From: Ignavibacteria bacterium
Lineage (GTDB): Bacteria > Bacteroidota > Ignavibacteria > Ignavibacteriales > SURF-24
Length of the DNA: 64,000 bases
NCBI GenBank assembly: GCA_025612245.1
Contig: JAAXKQ010000022.1
Span: forward strand, 1 to 64,000
Direction of reading: 5' to 3'
A model generated the notes under the pieces. That model saw only the letters and a program-made list of their open reading frames with translations, had not been told where the DNA came from and searched no databases. This document shows, piece after piece, positions 8,777 to 17,196 of this stretch. The translations under genes and the position numbers were made by a program. Each line of letters opens with the position of its first letter. The first letter of the stretch is position 1.

Positions 8777-8941
8777 ATGGCTAAACAACAAACCTTTGGC
8801 GACAAGGCGAAAAACAAGACTAAGTCCACCGGAGTTAATGTTAAAGTTATTAAGGCATTCAAGTCCGATGAAGGCAGCACAAAATTCCAGGAAAAGTTTG
8901 TCCGTCTTGATGACGTCAGCAAAGTAACTGATATAAAGTAA
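8777..8941 (+). CDS. Small basic protein (54 residues), DUF4295/bL38-like?
   Basis: This short plus-strand gene has GGAG six bases before its ATG, a candidate promoter at 8743-8750 and a strong terminator 22 bases after its stop, so it looks like a complete monocistronic gene. The product begins MAKQQTFGDKAKNK, is lysine rich, and contains VKVIKAFKSDEG followed by FQEKFVRLDDV. That layout (basic start, KVIK strand, turn, F-x-E strand, acidic end) recalls DUF4295, a roughly 50-residue Bacteroidota protein reported as a ribosomal component; this is an inference from memory of the family. It is likely highly expressed. Confidence 0.75.
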   Translation: MAKQQTFGDKAKNKTKSTGVNVKVIKAFKSDEGSTKFQEKFVRLDDVSKVTDIK

Positions 8942-8962
8942 TTATTGAATAGACTTACTTTG

Positions 8963-8987
8963 AAAGCGGTTTAGCACCGCTTTTTTT
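8963..8987 (+). terminator. Rho-independent terminator of the 54-residue gene
   Basis: Stem arms AAAGCGGT and ACCGCTTT enclose the loop TTAGC and run into a series of T. It starts 22 bases after the stop codon of the small plus-strand gene. Confidence 0.85.
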
Positions 8988-9000
8988 ATGCATAAAATTA

Positions 9001-9034
9001 AAGCCGCATTTAAGACGAGTCTTAAATGCGGCTT
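9001..9034 (-). terminator. Strong hairpin terminator of the Nfu gene
   Basis: Perfect 16-base arms (AAGCCGCATTTAAGAC and its complement) flank a two-base centre. On the minus strand a T-rich tract follows. It lies 23 bases past the Nfu stop and back to back with the plus-strand terminator of the small gene, so the two converging units are insulated. Confidence 0.85.
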
Positions 9035-9056
9035 CTTAAAAGCAAACTATTATCCT

Positions 9057-9602
9057 TTAGCCTGGTATAACCTCAATTGCCGGGTTAATTTCGCGCTTAA
9101 GCAGGTTTTCGATGGCGTTAAGTGTTCCGCTAATTGCACTCGGGCAGCTTCCGCACGCGCCCTGGTAACGGATGCGCAGCATATAGCCGTCAATTCCAAG
9201 CACCTGAAGTCCGCCGCCGTCGCCGGCTAAAGCCGGGCGCACCCTCTGATCGAGGAAAGCATTAATTTTCATTAAAAGCTCGTTTTCCTCTTCTTTTCCC
9301 AGAGCTGCAGGTACCTCTTCTTTTGGAAGCAGTGACTTGTCGAAGCCCTGAACGAATTTAATGAAAGGCATCTGTATTTTACCCCAGTCAACCGAGGGAT
9401 TTTTTTCAACAGTGACGAATTTATCCATATAAAAAACAGATTCAACCCCTTCGATCTCAAAAATGCCCTTTGCCAGGGGATCCGACTGGGCTTCTTCTTT
9501 ATTCTTAAAGTGTCTTGTTTCTCTCTTAAGCAGTTTTTCGCTTAGAATGAATTTCAGAGCCTGGGGATTTGGTGTTAAATCCACATCCTGAACTCTTAGC
9601 AT
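9057..9602 (-). CDS. Nfu-type iron-sulfur cluster carrier (NifU C-terminal domain)
   Basis: The 181-residue protein has an N-terminal Nfu_N-like domain (TPNPQALKFIL near 10-20) and a C-terminal NifU-like domain with RPALAGDGGG (122-131) and the cluster-binding CGSC (Cys150, Cys153). Nfu proteins bind a [4Fe-4S] cluster at a dimer interface and pass it to client enzymes. A strong GGAGG site precedes the ATG. It is monocistronic with a strong terminator. Confidence 0.92.
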   Translation of the reverse strand: MLRVQDVDLTPNPQALKFILSEKLLKRETRHFKNKEEAQSDPLAKGIFEIEGVESVFYMDKFVTVEKNPSVDWGKIQMPFIKFVQGFDKSLLPKEEVPAALGKEEENELLMKINAFLDQRVRPALAGDGGGLQVLGIDGYMLRIRYQGACGSCPSAISGTLNAIENLLKREINPAIEVIPG

Positions 9603-9733
9603 GTTTCCTCCAATTATTCTATTTTAGGCAAAACCTGGTTTTGCAGTTCAAAGTTCAAAAGTTAACACTATTTTATCAAAAATTTGACGCTAAATCAATG
9701 GGAAAAGACAACTTACCCGTAGAGTTGTGTAAT

Positions 9734-10426
9734 TTAAGGGCGCCTGGAGAACCTTCTGTTATTGACAATAAGCACAAATTCCCCCTTGAGGGATTTTTTC
9801 TCTGCCACTTCGAGTACCTGCTGGACGGTTCCGCGGTAGAACTTTTCATCTTTCATTGTAAGGTTATATGCTAGTGCCACCCTGAGTCCCGGCCCGAAAG
9901 CTTTCTGCACGTCACCGAGCAGCGATTTTAAGCGGTAAGGGGTATCCATGATGACAATCACGTCGTTAATTCCTTTCAGCCTGAGCAGTTCGGAGCGTCT
10001 TTCGTCTTTTTTAGGTGAAAGCCAGCCGTAGAAATAGAATTTTTCAAAGTCGAAGCCTGAGGCTGTAAGTGCCGGAAGGAGTGAATTTGCCCCGGGAACG
10101 GGTACGACGTCAATTTTCTGGCTAATGCAAAGGTCAACTAAAAGATGTCCCGGGTCCGAAAAAAGAGGCGTCCCGCAGTCGGAAATTAAAGCCGCCGACT
10201 CTCCCTGAACGATTCTAAGGAGAATATCGTTAGCGGAGTCATCCTCATTGTGCTCGTTGAGCGAGAGGAGTTCTTTTTCAATTTTATATTCAGAAAGGAG
10301 CCTGCGGGCCTCCTTGAACTCCTCGCAGATGATGAAGTCGACTTTTTTGAGTATGTTCAATGCCCGGAGCGTAATGTCGTCGTAGTTGCCGATTGGGGTG
10401 GAAACGAGGTAAAGTTTGTTATCCAT
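9734..10426 (-). CDS. rsmI: RsmI-like tetrapyrrole-methylase family SAM methyltransferase
   Basis: STPIGNYDDITLRAL near residues 9-23, SDCGTPLFSDPG near 83-94 and VPVPGANSLLPAL near 112-124 are the hallmark segments of RsmI, which 2'-O-methylates C1402 of 16S rRNA in the decoding centre. At 230 residues it lacks the C-terminal extension of the ~286-residue E. coli enzyme. The usual AEDTR segment after the first helix is replaced by CEEFKEARRL, so it may be a divergent RsmI paralogue. It could be co-transcribed with the 86-residue gene upstream. Confidence 0.8.
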   Translation of the reverse strand: MDNKLYLVSTPIGNYDDITLRALNILKKVDFIICEEFKEARRLLSEYKIEKELLSLNEHNEDDSANDILLRIVQGESAALISDCGTPLFSDPGHLLVDLCISQKIDVVPVPGANSLLPALTASGFDFEKFYFYGWLSPKKDERRSELLRLKGINDVIVIMDTPYRLKSLLGDVQKAFGPGLRVALAYNLTMKDEKFYRGTVQQVLEVAEKKSLKGEFVLIVNNRRFSRRP

Positions 10427-10457
10427 AAAGTTAAATTATTTTCTTCTGCTTTTTTTC

Positions 10458-10718
10458 TTAAGTGGAGCGCTTTTTATATGGAGGCACAAAGCCCCTGTAG
10501 GTGTCGAACTTCGGTATATAATGGACGATGTTCATTTTTTCATCTCTGAGCGCTCCGCCGCTTGGATAGAGGTAGAAGTAGGAAATGGTATCTGTCTTTT
10601 TCTCTGCGGGGCGTCCTTTTTCTGTATAGAATCTGACTTTGTAGTAGCCGAGCTCATAGGCTCCGGAATCAATCTGCTTAAGCAGGTTTTCTTCAGAATA
10701 AATAAAAATGTCGTCCAT
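10458..10718 (-). CDS. Hypothetical 86-residue protein
   Basis: The protein is soluble, rich in Tyr and Lys, and ends in a basic PPYKKRST tail. No family is recognised and no signal or membrane segment is visible. No clear ribosome binding site precedes the ATG. It is 31 bases upstream of the RsmI-like gene on the same strand and probably co-transcribed. Confidence 0.6.
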   Translation of the reverse strand: MDDIFIYSEENLLKQIDSGAYELGYYKVRFYTEKGRPAEKKTDTISYFYLYPSGGALRDEKMNIVHYIPKFDTYRGFVPPYKKRST

Positions 10719-10757
10719 TAAGATAAGTTAAGTAAAGTTCTAAGGTATAAGTTACAG

Positions 10758-10788
10758 GGCATAAAGGAACTCTCGGATCCTTTATGCC
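10758..10788. terminator. Hairpin downstream of proS
   Basis: Eleven-base perfect arms (GGCATAAAGGA and complement) with a nine-base loop lie just past the proS stop. No T run follows on either strand, so it may be a weak terminator or an mRNA-stabilising 3' hairpin. Confidence 0.5.
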
Positions 10789-10799
10789 TCTGTATTAGA

Positions 10800-12485
10800 T
10801 TAAATTAATTCTTTCAATTTATCATAAAGTCTGTCAATTTCAATTGTAAACCTTTCCCCTGACTTTCTGATCTTTACTTCAACCTTATTTTCCTTCAGGT
10901 TCTTGTCGCCTACAATTATTTGGACGGGGAGTCCGAGCAGGTCTGCGTCGTTAAACTTAAAGCCTGCCTGTGCATCCACCCTGTCGTCGAAGAGCACCTG
11001 GTAGCCCATAGCCTTAAGGTCGTCATAGATTTTGTTTGAAGCTTCTATGACCTCCGGCTTTTTCATGTTAAGTCCCATGAGGTGCAGCTGGTATGGTGCC
11101 AGTGTTTTATCCCAGATAATGCCTTTTTCGTCGTTATGCTGTTCAATATAGCAGGCAATAACTCTTTCGACTCCAATGCCGTAGCTGCCCATGATGATGG
11201 GGTTAACCTTGCCGTTTTCATCCAGGAATGTGGCACCCAGGGCCTCAGAATACCTCGTACCGAGCTTAAATATGTGTCCGAGTTCAATTGCCTTAAAGAC
11301 GTCCAGCTTCGAGCCGCATCTTGTGCAGGTTTCTTCGGCCTGGACAGTCCTTAAATCAAAGTACTCCAGGTTTGGAACGTCTCTTTTAAGGTCAATTCCG
11401 CCCAGGTGGCAGTCATTTTTATTAGCCCCGCTATAAAGGTTATTGGCGTCTTTTAAGCGTAGGTCCGCAATAATTCTTCCCTTGAAGCCAATAGGTCCTA
11501 TTGATCCGGCGTCAGCTCCCGTAATTTCCTTTAGCTCGTCCGGGTGTCCTGGTCTAAGTGCTCCCGGGAGCACGGAGGCGAGTTTTGTCTCATTAACTTC
11601 GTCGTTTCCGAGCATAAGGACCAGTACGGGCTTATCGTTATGAATATAAACCCTGGATTTTGCGCACTGTGTTTCATTAATATTGAGGAAGCGGCAGAGT
11701 TCATCAATGGATTTTACGTTTGGTGTTGAGATTTCCTTTAATTCCAGGGAATTTTCGTTTCTTGGGGCTCCCTCAACAACCGAAGTTGCAACCTCCACGT
11801 TAGCAGCGTAGCCGCACTTTTCGCAGTGAGCCACGGTATCCTCGCCTGCCTCGGACTTGACCATGAACTCCTCGGAGCGGTTACCTCCCATAGCTCCGCT
11901 GGAAGCGCCAACGATAAAGTACTTAAGGTCGCAGCGTTTGAATATATTTCTGTAAGCCTGGTCGTGCAGTGCGTAGGATTTATCCAGGTTTTCCCATGAA
12001 GTATCAAAAGAATAAGCATCTTTCATTAAAAACTGGCGTCCGCGTATGACACCGCTCTTGGGGCGCGGTTCATTTCTGAACTTTGTCTGAATCTGATACC
12101 AGATCTGAGGCATATCCTTATAGGATTTGACGACTCCCTTGGCGTGATACGTCATAATTTCCTCGTGAGTCGGGGCCAGGACGTAGTCCCTGTTCTTAAT
12201 ATGGAACATCGTGTCGCCGAAGGCCTCAACGCGGTTTGTCTCCTCCCAGATTTCCTTTGGGTTTAATGCCGGGAGGTGGAATTCCTGTCCGCCGATAGCG
12301 TCCATTTCCTCGCGGATTATTTCCACTACTTTTTTCACCACGGTGTAACCCAGCGGGAGGAATGAATAAATTCCTGCTGAAAGCATGCGCACCATTCCGG
12401 TGCGGAGCATGAGTACATGGCTCGGAATTATTGCGTCAGCCGGAACCTCTTTCAAGGTTGGTATAAATGCTTTGCTTAACTTCAT
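10800..12485 (-). CDS. proS: Prolyl-tRNA synthetase, bacterial type
   Basis: The 561-residue protein is a class II synthetase that charges tRNA-Pro. Visible are PLGYTVVKKV (motif 1 region), the motif 2 block FRNEPRPKSGVIRGRQF near residues 137-153, and motif 3 GSYGIGVERVIA near 437-448. A ~180-residue insertion (editing domain type) lies between motifs 2 and 3, as in bacterial-type ProS of about 570 residues. A C-terminal anticodon-binding domain with DDRVDAQAGFKF follows. It appears monocistronic. Confidence 0.97.
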   Translation of the reverse strand: MKLSKAFIPTLKEVPADAIIPSHVLMLRTGMVRMLSAGIYSFLPLGYTVVKKVVEIIREEMDAIGGQEFHLPALNPKEIWEETNRVEAFGDTMFHIKNRDYVLAPTHEEIMTYHAKGVVKSYKDMPQIWYQIQTKFRNEPRPKSGVIRGRQFLMKDAYSFDTSWENLDKSYALHDQAYRNIFKRCDLKYFIVGASSGAMGGNRSEEFMVKSEAGEDTVAHCEKCGYAANVEVATSVVEGAPRNENSLELKEISTPNVKSIDELCRFLNINETQCAKSRVYIHNDKPVLVLMLGNDEVNETKLASVLPGALRPGHPDELKEITGADAGSIGPIGFKGRIIADLRLKDANNLYSGANKNDCHLGGIDLKRDVPNLEYFDLRTVQAEETCTRCGSKLDVFKAIELGHIFKLGTRYSEALGATFLDENGKVNPIIMGSYGIGVERVIACYIEQHNDEKGIIWDKTLAPYQLHLMGLNMKKPEVIEASNKIYDDLKAMGYQVLFDDRVDAQAGFKFNDADLLGLPVQIIVGDKNLKENKVEVKIRKSGERFTIEIDRLYDKLKELI

Positions 12486-12621
12486 AGCTCTGTAAATTGT
12501 TTATTTTAATGATAAGTCTGTTTAGTATAATAAGCAAAGATAAGGAATTGAAGGGGCTAAATCAAAAAATAGTAGGAATTTGGGGGCGAATTAAGACGCG
12601 ACGGATAAAAGCCTGATAAAA

Positions 12622-12660
12622 AATTGATAGCTGTTGCGCACACAACAACAGCTGTCAATT
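12622..12660 (-). terminator. Rho-independent terminator of the U32 gene
   Basis: Near-perfect arms of about 18 bases (containing AGCTGTTG and CAACAGCT) with a loop of a few bases are followed by six T on the minus strand. It sits 27 bases past the U32 stop. Confidence 0.85.
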
Positions 12661-12687
12661 ATATTTGTAAAATGCCCCCCTCTGCGC

Positions 12688-13893
12688 CTACTTTGCCGGG
12701 ACAACCTTATAGACCATGTCCTTCGGGCGTATAGTTTCGCTGCACTTGAATGTGACCTCGTCGCCTTTTAGAGCCTCTGTTACAGGGACCTCGTTATTAA
12801 CCATGCCGGGGAGCTTAAGTTCAACAACTCCCGTAGTCTCTCCTATTACAAGGAGTTCCTCGCCTACTGTAACTTTTCCCGTTTCAAGCTTAACGTGCGC
12901 GATGCCGGATTTTTTGTAATAGTTAATGACCTTCCCTATGTACTCTTTTTTTGTTGCAGCGATGCTGCCGTATATGTTTGCATACTCTTCCGAGCTTGGC
13001 ACGCCGAAATAAAACCCGGAGGAAAACCCGCGGTTATAGACTTTCCCAAGCTCTTGGAGCATCTCTTTTTTAATTTCATCCGTAAGAGCGCCCTCAAAGT
13101 AAAGGTCGATTGCCTTCCTGTAAATGGAAACCGTTTTGGAGACGTATTCGGGACTTCTTTTACGTCCTTCGATCTTAAAGGAATCTATTCCGGCCTCAAT
13201 GAGCTTATCAATATATTCAATGGAACAGAGGTCCTTGGGTGAAAGTACGTAATCCTCACCCAGAAGCATGGATTTATTTATCTGATTGTCGGTAATTTCA
13301 TACTGTCTGCGGCAGGGCTGGATGCATTCGCCCCTGTTGGCGCTTTTGCCGAAGAGGTGGTGGCTCATAAAGCACCTTCCGCTTACTGCGATGCACATTG
13401 CTCCGTGAATGAAAGCTTCAATTTCAAGATCTGTTTTTGCCCTTACTTTCTGGATTTCCTCCAGGGAGCACTCGCGTGCAAGCACAACCCTGCGTGCTCC
13501 CAATGCCTTGAACATATTTGCAGAGGCGGAGTTTGAAATTGATGCCTGAGTGGATACGCAGAAGGGCATTCCGTGCTCCCGGCATTTTGCGGCAACGGCA
13601 AAATCCCAGCAGATTATCATATCCACGCCGGACTCTTTTGCTTTGGGGATGATTTCATCCAGCGCCGGGATTTCCTCTTCAAAGATGATGGTATTGAGCG
13701 TTAAGTAGGTTTTTACATTGTGCTCTTTGCAGAAAGATACAATTTCAGGCAAGCCTTCGAGCGTAAAATTCTTTGCCTTGGCCCTCATGTTCAGCTTTTC
13801 AATGCCGAAATAAACCGCATCAGCTCCGCTTTTTACGGCTGCAGTAAGCATGGTCCAGTCGCCTGCCGGAGCCATTAGTTCGGGTTTCTTCAT
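12688..13893 (-). CDS. Peptidase U32 family protein (RNA hydroxylase-like)
   Basis: The 401-residue protein has an N-terminal TIM-barrel opening (PELMAPAGDW, SGADAVYFG) and the U32 signature around FIHGAMCIAVSGRCFMS. Cys167, Cys174, Cys190 and Cys194 look like an Fe-S cluster site. The family was named for collagenase-like proteases, but well-studied members (RlhA, TrhP/YegQ, UbiU/UbiV) hydroxylate RNA or quinone precursors. Size and the C-terminal beta domain fit the TrhP-like tRNA-hydroxylation branch best, though the assignment within U32 is uncertain. Its terminator lies directly downstream. Confidence 0.88.
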   Translation of the reverse strand: MKKPELMAPAGDWTMLTAAVKSGADAVYFGIEKLNMRAKAKNFTLEGLPEIVSFCKEHNVKTYLTLNTIIFEEEIPALDEIIPKAKESGVDMIICWDFAVAAKCREHGMPFCVSTQASISNSASANMFKALGARRVVLARECSLEEIQKVRAKTDLEIEAFIHGAMCIAVSGRCFMSHHLFGKSANRGECIQPCRRQYEITDNQINKSMLLGEDYVLSPKDLCSIEYIDKLIEAGIDSFKIEGRKRSPEYVSKTVSIYRKAIDLYFEGALTDEIKKEMLQELGKVYNRGFSSGFYFGVPSSEEYANIYGSIAATKKEYIGKVINYYKKSGIAHVKLETGKVTVGEELLVIGETTGVVELKLPGMVNNEVPVTEALKGDEVTFKCSETIRPKDMVYKVVPAK

Positions 13894-14021
13894 TTATAAC
13901 CGCTTTCTCTCTTTAGAAATAATTAGTGATTGGTGACGGATACAAACATAAGACGATTTGGAGAAAATTAACAGTCAGTAATTTTTAAATAGAAAAGAAA
14001 CCGGGCGGTATTAGGAAAGTA

Positions 14022-14049
14022 AAGGCCGGGGCTGTGGTGCCCCGGCCTT
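14022..14049 (-). terminator. GC-rich hairpin terminator of the GHL10 gene
   Basis: Eleven-base perfect arms (AAGGCCGGGGC and complement) with a six-base loop lie 16 bases beyond the minus-strand stop, followed by a weak T tract (TTTACTTT). Confidence 0.75.
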
Positions 14050-14064
14050 AAGAATGAAGGAAAA

Positions 14065-15561
14065 CTATTTGCTCAATCTGAGCGTTGTAGTGCTTTTTTC
14101 ACTTTCATTGAAAAGACGGTCAAGCGCCGTAACTATATAGGTATATTTAGAGCCATCGGCGGGCTTAATTTTGTCTTTGTAAGTTGTTTTCTTTGCCGAG
14201 ATTACTTCAAGGAGAAACCGTGGGTCATCCAGATTTATTTCATCTTTATCGGAGAACCTGTAGATTGCGTAGTAGCTTGCACTCTCGCCGTCACTTGCGG
14301 CCACAGGGGCTGTCCATTCGAGTGTAACTCCTGTAGTGTCCCCTTTTACCGAGAGGTTCTGAGGAGCAAGCGGTGGCACGGTTTCCTTCCAGGGCATTAT
14401 AGGAGGGAAAGCGGGGTACTTGTAGTAATTGTTCTTAAGTGAATCCATAAAGCCCGAGAAGTTTTCAGTAATGGATTTGGAGCTGAAGAATACCTCGCCC
14501 TGCACGTTCTCAGTTGCGCGGTTTAGCTTTATCTGGTCCTCAAGCTCGGTTTTCTTTCCCTTATACCTATGTGAAGCCATCTGGCTTGAATACTGCCCGA
14601 TATAGAGGTGTACATCCTTTGAAACAGAAGCCCACCATGGAAGGAGCTTTGCATAGCCGGCCTTTGCGTGGTCCATTTCCCAGTAAAGCTGCGGGTTTAC
14701 ATAGTCCACGCTCTTGTTTTTGATCCATGTAAGGGGATCGCAGTAAAGGATGTGATAGGATTCAAATGCGTTTGTTCCGGCATACTTATTTTCAACGATG
14801 CCGAAGGGGCTGATGCCGAACTTTACCTTTGGCTTAACGACCTTAATGGTGTCGTAGATTTTTGCCATGAGGTCGTTAATGTTGTTTCTTCTCCAGTCGT
14901 CGATATTGGTAAAAGAGCCGTGATACCTGGCAAAGGTAACGGAGTCCTCATTTGAGACCTTAGGTCCGTATGGGTAGAAGTAGTCGTCGAAATGGATTCC
15001 GTCGACGTCATAGCGTCTGAGGACATCGGAGACGACGCTGAGCACGTAATTTTTGACTTCGGGAAGGCCCGGATCGAGCATCGTATAGTCCTTAAACGTC
15101 AGCAGCCATTCCGGGTGAAGCTGTGAGACGTGGTTTGCGGCGGCTTTGTATTCCCCGACGGTTTTAACCGCCCTGTAAGGGTTGAACCAGGCGTGGAGCT
15201 CCATGCCGCGGATGTGAGCCTCGGAGATGGCAAACTGCAAAGGATCAAAAAACGGCTCGGGTGCCTTGCCCTGTGCGCCTGTAAGCCAGTATGACCAGGG
15301 TTCAATTGAAGACTGGTACAAGGCATCGCACTCGGTTCTAATCTGGAATATAACGGCGTTAACGCCGGCAGCTTTAAGCTTATCCATAATGGAAACCAGT
15401 TCTGAGATCTGTTCGCCGGGGGTGGCGTTCTTATTTGACGGCCAGTCAATGTTTGCAACAGTAGCCACCCAGGCTCCGCGGAATTCCCTTTTAGGCGGGA
15501 GTGTCTGTGCGAAAACTCCCGAAGAGAATAAAACCAGAAGAAAAAGAATCAGTTTTTTCAT
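14065..15561 (-). CDS. Secreted family 10-like glycosylhydrolase (GHL10/DUF187) with Fn3 domain
   Basis: A signal peptide (residues 1-19, ending VFAQ) precedes a TIM-barrel domain that opens with KREFRGAWVATVANIDWPS and contains AVIFQIRTECDALY and HAWFNPYRA, all typical of the GHL10/DUF187 family. VDGIHFDDYFYPYG near residue 190 carries the probable acidic active-site residues. From about residue 395 (PPLAPQNLSVKGD) a fibronectin type III domain follows. Related proteins act on glycan strands, in some cases peptidoglycan, at the cell surface; the substrate here is unknown. Confidence 0.88.
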   Translation of the reverse strand: MKKLILFLLVLFSSGVFAQTLPPKREFRGAWVATVANIDWPSNKNATPGEQISELVSIMDKLKAAGVNAVIFQIRTECDALYQSSIEPWSYWLTGAQGKAPEPFFDPLQFAISEAHIRGMELHAWFNPYRAVKTVGEYKAAANHVSQLHPEWLLTFKDYTMLDPGLPEVKNYVLSVVSDVLRRYDVDGIHFDDYFYPYGPKVSNEDSVTFARYHGSFTNIDDWRRNNINDLMAKIYDTIKVVKPKVKFGISPFGIVENKYAGTNAFESYHILYCDPLTWIKNKSVDYVNPQLYWEMDHAKAGYAKLLPWWASVSKDVHLYIGQYSSQMASHRYKGKKTELEDQIKLNRATENVQGEVFFSSKSITENFSGFMDSLKNNYYKYPAFPPIMPWKETVPPLAPQNLSVKGDTTGVTLEWTAPVAASDGESASYYAIYRFSDKDEINLDDPRFLLEVISAKKTTYKDKIKPADGSKYTYIVTALDRLFNESEKSTTTLRLSK

Positions 15562-15746
15562 GTTAAGATCATTTCCTGATGATTAATAAAAATGACGATT
15601 AATAAAAAGTGACAGGATGCGTTTTTGCAAAGCTACTTTTACAAATAGCTTTTGCAAAGGTAAGTACTTTGGAAGAAAAAGTCACAAGGCTTTTTTGACA
15701 AAAAAATATGTTATATTTCATAACAACAGCATCAAGGGGGTTAAAA

Positions 15747-16052
15747 ATGAAAATCCTGGCTCTGGAGGCTGAAAGCCCCGGAATTGAAAAAGGCCGGTTC
15801 AAACCATTCCTTAAAGAAGAAGCCCTGAAGATATGGGAATTATACCAGAATGGCACATTGCGTGAACTTTATTTCAGTGCTGAGGCGGATTCTGCTATAC
15901 TAATTCTGGAATGCAGCAGCATTCAGGAAGCCGAAAGTGTGCTTTCAGTGCTTCCCCTGGTTAGAGAAAACCTGATCAGCTTTCAGCTCATAGCCTTAAA
16001 ACCATACCCGGGTTTCAAAAGACTGTTTGAGGAAGAGGCTTTCAAAGCGTGA
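15747..16052 (+). CDS. Small dimeric alpha/beta-barrel protein (muconolactone isomerase/YciI-like)
   Basis: The 101-residue protein begins MKILALEAE and ends with an LIALKPYPGF strand; it shows the beta-alpha-beta pattern of ferredoxin-like dimeric barrels. No catalytic motif is obvious. AAGGGGG lies six bases before the chosen ATG; a reading 13 codons longer (from 15708) has no such site. It is the first plus-strand gene after the housekeeping block, transcribed away from the GHL10 gene, 85 bases before the export operon, and may be co-transcribed with it. Confidence 0.7.
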   Translation: MKILALEAESPGIEKGRFKPFLKEEALKIWELYQNGTLRELYFSAEADSAILILECSSIQEAESVLSVLPLVRENLISFQLIALKPYPGFKRLFEEEAFKA

Positions 16053-16137
16053 TAATTGAATATATATTCTCCTTTCACTAAATTAAATTTCAACAGGCAC
16101 CCGGGCTATTCTCTCACATAAAAATTCAGGTAAATTA

Positions 16138-17196
16138 ATGAAAAGAAAGTATATCGTCATTATTTCCCTCGTATTCATTATTACCGTTTACATAGTATAT
16201 AAGGCTTTCTTCAACCATGAAAAGGTTCAGACCGTTGCGGTTACAAGGGGCAATCTCATCACACTAATTTATGCAACAGGAACCGTAACGGCCGATTCCG
16301 TTGCAACCCTACGCTCTGAAGCCGGAGGAATAGTAAAATACATAATCGGCAAGGAAGGGATGTTTGTCAAAAAAGGCGCCGTTTTGCTGCGTACGGACAG
16401 AAGCGACCAGGAGCTGAGGCTAAAGGATGCCGAGAACCAGATTAAAAGTGCGGAGCTTGACCTTGAGGCCCGCGAAAGGGACCTTAAGAGAAAGGAGAGT
16501 CTCTACAAGACAAACAGCATTACAAAAAAAGACTACGAGGATGCAAAACAAAGCTTCGACCTGGCGAAGGTGAGCCTCAGCCAGAAGAAACTTTCTTTGG
16601 ATATAGCCAGGCAGAACCTTACAAAAACCGAAGTTACGGCGCCTTTCCCGGGCGTACTGGTGAACGTCCGTGTAAACCTTGGCGACAACCTTACGCCGAA
16701 CGCCGAATGTTTTGAAATACTTTCTCCGGGTTCCATAGTTGTTCAGGGCGAAGTTGACGAGCAGGATCTGGGTAAAATAAACTACGGCTTGCCGGCTCTT
16801 GTGGCTTTTGACGCCTACCCGAATGAAAAATATGAAGGAGTTCTTGAGAGGATCGTGCCCAGAACGGATGAGGCTACAAAAACATCCAGGGTGTATATAA
16901 AGCTTAAACAGTCCCCGGAAAAACTTAATCTCGGCATGACTGCTACAATTAACATCAAGGCTGACGAAAAACAAAACGCCCTTCTTCTTCCCAGAACGGC
17001 GATACTTGAGGAGAACAGGAACCGTTACGTCTTTAAGGTTGAAAATGAACGCCTGAAGAAAATTCGGCTCAATACGGCAAGCATGGACGGGGGGAGGTTT
17101 GCAGACGTCTCGGAAAGCGGCCTTTCTGAAGGGGTCAGGATTGTGGACCAGCCCAAGAACAGCTATAGCGACAATATGAAAGTTGACGTAAATTAA
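16138..17196 (+). CDS. HlyD/MacA-type periplasmic adaptor subunit
   Basis: An N-terminal membrane anchor (residues 4-24) is followed by a biotinyl-lipoyl-like half near TVTADSVATLRSEAGGIV, a coiled-coil hairpin (about 90-160, rich in Lys, Glu and Leu), the second lipoyl half (TEVTAPFPGVLVNVRV) and beta-barrel and membrane-proximal domains. This is the usual order of MacA-type adaptors that link an inner-membrane transporter to an outer-membrane channel. It abuts the first permease with no gap. No TolC-type gene is nearby. Confidence 0.9.
   Translation: MKRKYIVIISLVFIITVYIVYKAFFNHEKVQTVAVTRGNLITLIYATGTVTADSVATLRSEAGGIVKYIIGKEGMFVKKGAVLLRTDRSDQELRLKDAENQIKSAELDLEARERDLKRKESLYKTNSITKKDYEDAKQSFDLAKVSLSQKKLSLDIARQNLTKTEVTAPFPGVLVNVRVNLGDNLTPNAECFEILSPGSIVVQGEVDEQDLGKINYGLPALVAFDAYPNEKYEGVLERIVPRTDEATKTSRVYIKLKQSPEKLNLGMTATINIKADEKQNALLLPRTAILEENRNRYVFKVENERLKKIRLNTASMDGGRFADVSESGLSEGVRIVDQPKNSYSDNMKVDVN

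Noticed and set aside
8638-8922. 94-codon minus-strand frame opposite the 54-residue gene
   Set aside because: The plus-strand gene has promoter, ribosome site and terminator; the minus frame has none.
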